Origin: Capitulum mitella | Taxonomy: Eukaryota > Arthropoda > Thecostraca > Pollicipedomorpha > Pollicipedidae | DNA: 64,000 nucleotides | Direction of reading: 5' to 3' | Assembly (NCBI GenBank): GCA_030062745.1 | Contig: CP099841.1 | Coordinates: 15,704,970 to 15,768,969 of the forward strand | Shown here: positions 59,360 through 64,000 of the stretch, piece by piece | Layout: each line of letters opens with the position of its first letter | Position numbering within the stretch: the stretch's first letter is position 1 | Made by a program: the position numbers and the translations under genes | The notes under the pieces: model-generated | Seen by the model: the letters and a program-made list of their open reading frames with translations, nothing else | Told to the model about the DNA's origin: nothing | The model's database searches: none

Positions 59360-60260
59360 AGTTCATAGAACGGGCCCGGTGCCCGTGCAAGAGACCTGAT
59401 GCCCGTGTTAGGGGCAGATTTTCGAATGAGGATCCCGGCACCAATGGTGACAGGCCCCGGTGTCCATATCAGAGGCCCAGAAACCCTGCCAGGCGCCGGT
59501 GATTTTGGTGACAGGGGCCCGGTGCATGTGGTCATGGCTGGAGATTTCTGAAGATCTGATTCGGTGATGGATTCTGGAGACCGATTTCGGGCATGGAGAT
59601 CCGAAATTGTTTTTTGGGGAGAGGGGTCCCATACAGAATTTCAGACCGCTTCTTTCCAGTCATTGCCAAAGGCCCAAATCAAAACTTCTGAATATTGGGC
59701 GTCCGGACCCCCAGACTCCCTCCCCGAACGCCAGCCATGATAGGGGGCTCGTGTCACGGTCGCCATTCTATGTTAGGCCTTGAATATTGGGCGTCCGGAC
59801 CCCCGGACTCCCTCCCCGAACGCCAGCCATGCATATGGCGCTAGGGCCCTGGTACTCGTGTCACGGTCGCCATGTCCGTGATGTTAGCGGCCTGACGCTA
59901 TGTCAGGGGCCCGGTGTTCGTGGCAGGGAAAAAAGGTTCGATAAAAAAAAAATTCCTGAGGGGCAAGGCCCTGTGCCAGCTGGACCCACCGTTTGTCAGG
60001 GGTCCAATAGCCGTGCCAGGGGCCCGATATTGGTTGTGCTAGGGGCCTGTTGTTTGTTTCTCGGCCGCCGCGTCCATGGTGCTTGGAACGGAGATTTCGC
60101 GCAAGGACCGCGGTATTCGTTTCAACGGCCCGGTGTTCCAGGCGCTAAGTGGTTCCCGGCAAGGGTCGCGGTCTTTTACAATCGCGCAACTTTTGTGATG
60201 TTTGGAGTCGGCGCTCGCGCCCGCGATGTTCGTGTGGGGGCGTGGCGTTCATGTTAGGGC
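59360..60260. repeat. Degenerate 'ggggcccggtgNNcgtg' tandem array
   Basis: Words such as 'aggggcccggtgttcgtg' and 'gccaggggcc' recur many times. A 45-bp class duplication, 'tgaatattgggcgtccggaccccc' followed by 'actccctccccgaacgccagcca', occurs at about 59690 and 59783. Long frames here are repeat by-products. Confidence 0.6.
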
Positions 60261-60924
60261 AAGCCCACGGGGGGTTCTGTTATAAAATCATAATTTTATG
60301 GCCCAAAAATAAAAATTCGTTGGAACTTTCGACACGCACGTACCATTAATGATTCTCTTTGCGTTATCAAAAAATGCGCTTTTCTATGTGAATACATTTA
60401 TAATATAAGAATACATCTTGAGATACAAGCAGGTTGCTATCCACTGAGAAGAAGAGTCCAAACATGTAACGCTAACACCAGACCTTATCCCTACATTTCC
60501 TGATCTGAATCTGTCTCTGACAACATACGGGAGTCTTGCCCTGACTTCCATGTTCAGGCTTGACTGAATTCTTAGCGATCACGGTTAAGTGCCGCAGCAA
60601 TTGTAATATTGCGCTTGTTATAAATTTTGCGCTTCCGCCATCACGAAGTTATGAAAATTATGTTGTTTTTTTGCGGAAAGGACTATGGATATCATTGCAT
60701 GGTACGTTGTCCATGCAGTGCATTTCTGTTCATTTCTTTGCATGACTTTCAAGGAAAACTTTCTAGTTACGGAGGCCTGAGGAAATCAAATGAATGAAAT
60801 CTGAAGTTTTATTTTCTTATGCGGGACCCATTATGGGGGCCTGTCCCTATCGGTGGGCCCCTCCGAAAATGAACGCCTAACTGTGCCACTGGTTCTATGT
60901 TCTCGTCAACAGAGGGCTAATGTG

Positions 60925-61290
60925 GCATCAACTCAGCACTGCCTGTGAGTGTTCCAAAGGCCACCCCTAGGTTTTCCGTGAGTACACATTCGAACCGTTC
61001 GAGCCAAAATTCCAGTACCTGCCAACCAATGAATTTTACCTAGTCTAACATCAAAACCATTCCAGTGCCACGTCAGGTCATGGGGATATGACGCCATAAG
61101 TGCACCCCTGCACGAGGTGAAACGTGCATACCTCTTCACCACGTTTCACCTCTTCAGACGGTGGCTCGAACTTGCTTCGTTCTTTGATAATATTCGCGAA
61201 TATAATGCATGGATTATCGGGACGCAGGACGTGGTCCTTAGGAGGATATACAACCGTGTCACGTCAGCATTAGAGGCATAGGTGTGGTTT
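60925..61290 (+). mobile_element. TTAA-element family E, partial copy
   Basis: It is collinear with 39405-39780: 'cgaaccgtt', 'cagtacctg', 'gatatgacgccataa' and 'cgaatataatgcatNgatta'. The terminus is degraded ('atcaactcagcactgcctg'). Confidence 0.6.
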
Positions 61291-61689
61291 TGGAAAATGG
61301 TCGTGGGTGCCTAAAAGGCATATGGAGGACATCCATACATTGCGTAACGGGGAGGGGGAGGGGTTTGTGGTACAGCGTTTATGCCTAAAGTTCAGGGAAA
61401 TGCATTTAAAAAGGTAGTATGGGGGTTAAATTGCAGAAGGATGTGTTACATAAATCACGGACGACTGTATGCCAGCGACCTCCTTGAAGGGAATCTGTTT
61501 ATATCTGATTATCTGTTTTTCCGTCACCCAGAGATTGCAATTATTGCATTTATCGACAGTGCTGTCGGTGCGCGAGATACAATAACGTAGTACTAGAGAA
61601 ATGAACCAATCAGCGAGCAGAAAATACATACGTGGGCAAACTTTGGATGCACTCGATGCTTACCCAACACACTGCCTTGCTGTGCCAGA

Positions 61690-61837
61690 CGCAGTTATAA
61701 ATGGCAGCGACGACAGTTTTGAAAATGCATACTTGCGGAAGAAATTCGTGGAACTGCAGCGGTACTTGCCTGCTTACATGATGGCCGCCTTCATAACTTC
61801 GATGTTCGTTATCTGCTATCAGCTTCGACATCGCTGA
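61690..61837 (+). CDS. Possible C-terminal exon with membrane anchor
   Basis: The frame ends 'FVELQRYLPAYMMAAFITSM' then 'FVICYQLRHR' and stop, i.e. a hydrophobic segment followed by a short basic tail, as in tail-anchored proteins. A possible acceptor, GTGCCAGACGCAG, lies just upstream. No homology is recognised and no partner exon was found, so this may be chance. Confidence 0.15.
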
Positions 61838-62392
61838 GGCTAACGATACTAACACGTTTTATCGGCGATTTCAGGGGTGAAAAGAAACTGGGGTAAATAG
61901 ATAAAACTCGGGTTGGCAGCCAGCGTACTTACCCCAGTAAAACATGGGCTAACGAGAGCGAACTGGCAAGAATGAATGATACCATGTTTCGATTCATGAA
62001 AATGTCCTCTTCAACTGCATGTGTACAATTAAAAATCGCGACCTGAGTGGATACACACCAGTTAATGCAGGACCTTGTTCCAGGACCCAGCTTGACACAA
62101 TTTTATTTTGAAAGTGGTGGGGAAAAGCAATTGGTGGGTGACAATGGGATAAGTAAGTGCCGATTATTGCTGATAAAGCTGACTGCAGGTGGTCACCGTC
62201 ATGGGCCTGAGAATATAACTGTATTTGAATATTTAAACATACTTTGAGTCGTGGATGCCCAAGTCGTGTTGTGGGTGCCCATTTCCACTTTGTGGGTGCC
62301 GGGGCACCCACAAAAAGATAGGAAACCACACCCCTGATGGGAGGTCATGCTAAACCACATGCATGATGATAATTGGACATCATTTGCATTGA

Positions 62393-62455
62393 CAGGGCGA
62401 TCCCACAATCTTGCGCTCCGAAGCCAAAGCACTTACCGACTGCGCTAACGCGGCC
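62393..62455 (-). repeat. tRNA-derived sequence (SINE head or tRNA pseudogene)
   Basis: Read on the minus strand it has a perfect polymerase III A box (TAGCGCAGTCGG) preceded by GGCCGCGT, then a tRNA-like anticodon-arm region and a weak B box (GTGGGATCGCC). The B box and acceptor stem are degraded, so a working tRNA is unlikely. No tail repeat is visible. Confidence 0.4.
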
Positions 62456-63717
62456 GATCAGTCATCTGGCATACCAAAAAAAAAAACTGGGGAATCTGAT
62501 GCAGGCATGTTTTCACCTGATACGCCAAAGAGTTTGGCTCATGTGACGAAAAAAGCTACCTAGAATGCCAAAAGGCACGGGAACGAACTATCATAAAGCG
62601 TTACATTGACTGCAATCTGTTGATGGGGAGCTGAGATATAGTTCTGCGAAAATAAGGCATTCAACACGCAAACTCTATGGGCTGGTAGGAAAAGTACGCC
62701 ATGGAGCGCTTTTGCTGCCAAGTAACTTCGGTGAGGGCCGCTCGGGACTATAGATTGGTGGTAGACCGTTTCAGATCTGATGATAAGACCCTGGAACAAT
62801 GGGGGCCTCCTTTTTAACACCCTCAGGAGGTCTCAGATTCGATTTGATATTCGTTTTGATTCGTTCAGATTCTCAGATACGCCAGGCGGTGCCGAATAAA
62901 ATTAACTCACTTTTCGCTGGAGAGGGACTACTTTTGGGCTGGGGCTGCGGACCCACAAATTACTACATCTAATTATGGCGTAACAGGGGCGGAAAATGGC
63001 GTGTTGTTGTATGCAAAGGTTCCGTCTAACCCTCGTGGTCTGATCAAGTGCAGGCACGTAGCCAAAGAGGACCAGGGGGGCCATACCCCCCCGAGCCGCG
63101 CGGTCTAAACCAGATATTCAGGAATTCGCAGGAATACGGAAGAATGATAATACATGCGATGAAAAGGCAAACATGTTTTTGTCGTGCATGAAATATGCGG
63201 TCATTACATGAAACTGCAGCTTTTTGTCATTATCATCATCATTTTGTCACATGCGTCCGGCACATGACAAAATTTGACTCTTGCCCCCCTCCCCCCGAGG
63301 AAAGTCCTGGCTACGTGCTTGCCATAATGGTATGACGTCGTAGATTGCCTGCATTTAAACAGACATGGACTCACATACTTGCTTATGTTCCATTAATGTT
63401 GGGCATTATCCTAGTTCTTATATGGGTGTGTAATTGAAACTAGATAAATAATTAAGGTTCAGCTGTAATTATGAACAGAATGCTTGTCAGAAATGTCACA
63501 TTCTCATAAGGGGGAAGGTATATTTGAGAACTGCTCTTCTAAATTGTTGAGTTATCTATCCACACATGTTTTGGTGTTCTAGCATGAAATCTGTCTGGAA
63601 CCTGGTATGATTGTCTGGATGCTGTTGAGTCCAGAAACAAAATATGCTGCTTTTTATGCCCTCAAACCGTATCTTTTAATGATTTTTTGTGGAATGTTAC
63701 TGATTTATCTTCACAGG

Positions 63718-63965
63718 CAGCAAACATGCCAGACTCAGATAAAGACTTAACAAGCAGGTCCGATAAGGTTTCCGTGGCTGCAAATATTGCAAATCCCGCC
63801 ATTACGCGATGTGTTATGTTACGTTCAAAAATATCAATATTTCTGGCCAGGTTGCATTTCGGCCAGTCAGATTGCACTGCGACCAATGTTATCTTTAACA
63901 CTCTTTTCAATATGGTATTTCTCGCAGGAGCAGTGGAACCTTTGCGAAGATGGGAGAAGGGGTGA
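63718..63965 (+). CDS. Possible exon with start codon near window end
   Basis: A strong acceptor, GATTTATCTTCACAG, ends at 63717, followed by an ATG at 63726 and 80 codons to a stop ('MPDSDKDLTSRSDKV...'). The minus strand is also open across most of it, so strand is not certain. I recognise no domain. Confidence 0.2.
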
Positions 63966-64000
63966 CAAACAAACGATTTTTACTCTGTTTCTTTCCGTGC

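Noticed and set aside
59787..60257. 156-codon plus-strand frame
   Set aside because: It lies in a GC-rich degenerate tandem array and is a by-product of it.

Overview
This is eukaryotic, probably arthropod, genomic DNA: intron-containing genes, (TA)n, (GT)n and poly(A) tracts, a decayed Ty3/gypsy-type retroelement and many dispersed non-autonomous repeats. No rRNA, CRISPR array or bacterial gene organisation was seen. The one clear gene joins a chitinase-fold (GH18) domain to two CBM14 chitin-binding domains, and a perfect ecdysone-type palindrome lies in its second intron. Both point to an ecdysozoan, most likely a crustacean or another aquatic arthropod. Species cannot be fixed from the sequence alone.

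The main result is a gene read by eye on the minus strand between 41677 and 22806. It has eight coding exons whose splice phases all agree and predicts a secreted protein of 712 residues. In order it contains a signal peptide, a GH18 domain in which every acidic residue of the catalytic motif is replaced, a very GC-rich arginine/alanine linker, two six-cysteine CBM14 domains, a predicted helical segment and a short collagen-like Gly-X-Pro tail. This is best explained as a catalytically dead, possibly trimeric chitin-binding lectin. Just upstream on the same strand (about 48.8-45.2 kb) lie several exon-like segments resembling parts of the same domain in the same order: probably a diverged or decaying paralogue.

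Layout. 1-18 kb: no convincing host gene, but dispersed repeats, degenerate GC-rich tandem arrays, hairpins and TTAA-bounded elements. 18.0-21.7 kb: gypsy-like relic with gag, protease, RT and RNase H remnants between degenerate LTRs. 22.8-41.7 kb: the chitinase-like gene, its introns full of repeats and TGACCT motifs. 42-49 kb: repeats, the candidate paralogue, and a very regular 35-bp minisatellite at 46.5-47.0 kb. 49.4-56 kb: inverted and direct repeats around a poly(A) tract of about 270 bp and two copies of a 1.3-1.4 kb TTAA element. 56-64 kb: more repeat copies, a tRNA-like sequence and two weak exon candidates.

A unifying pattern is several families of 1.2-1.4 kb elements with TTAA at both ends followed by short inverted repeats starting CCC or CAC, as in non-autonomous piggyBac-type elements. 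Many carry internal TGACCT/AGGTCA hexamers, the nuclear-receptor half-site. All exon boundaries and repeat limits come from reading the sequence; no alignment, domain search or transcript was available.
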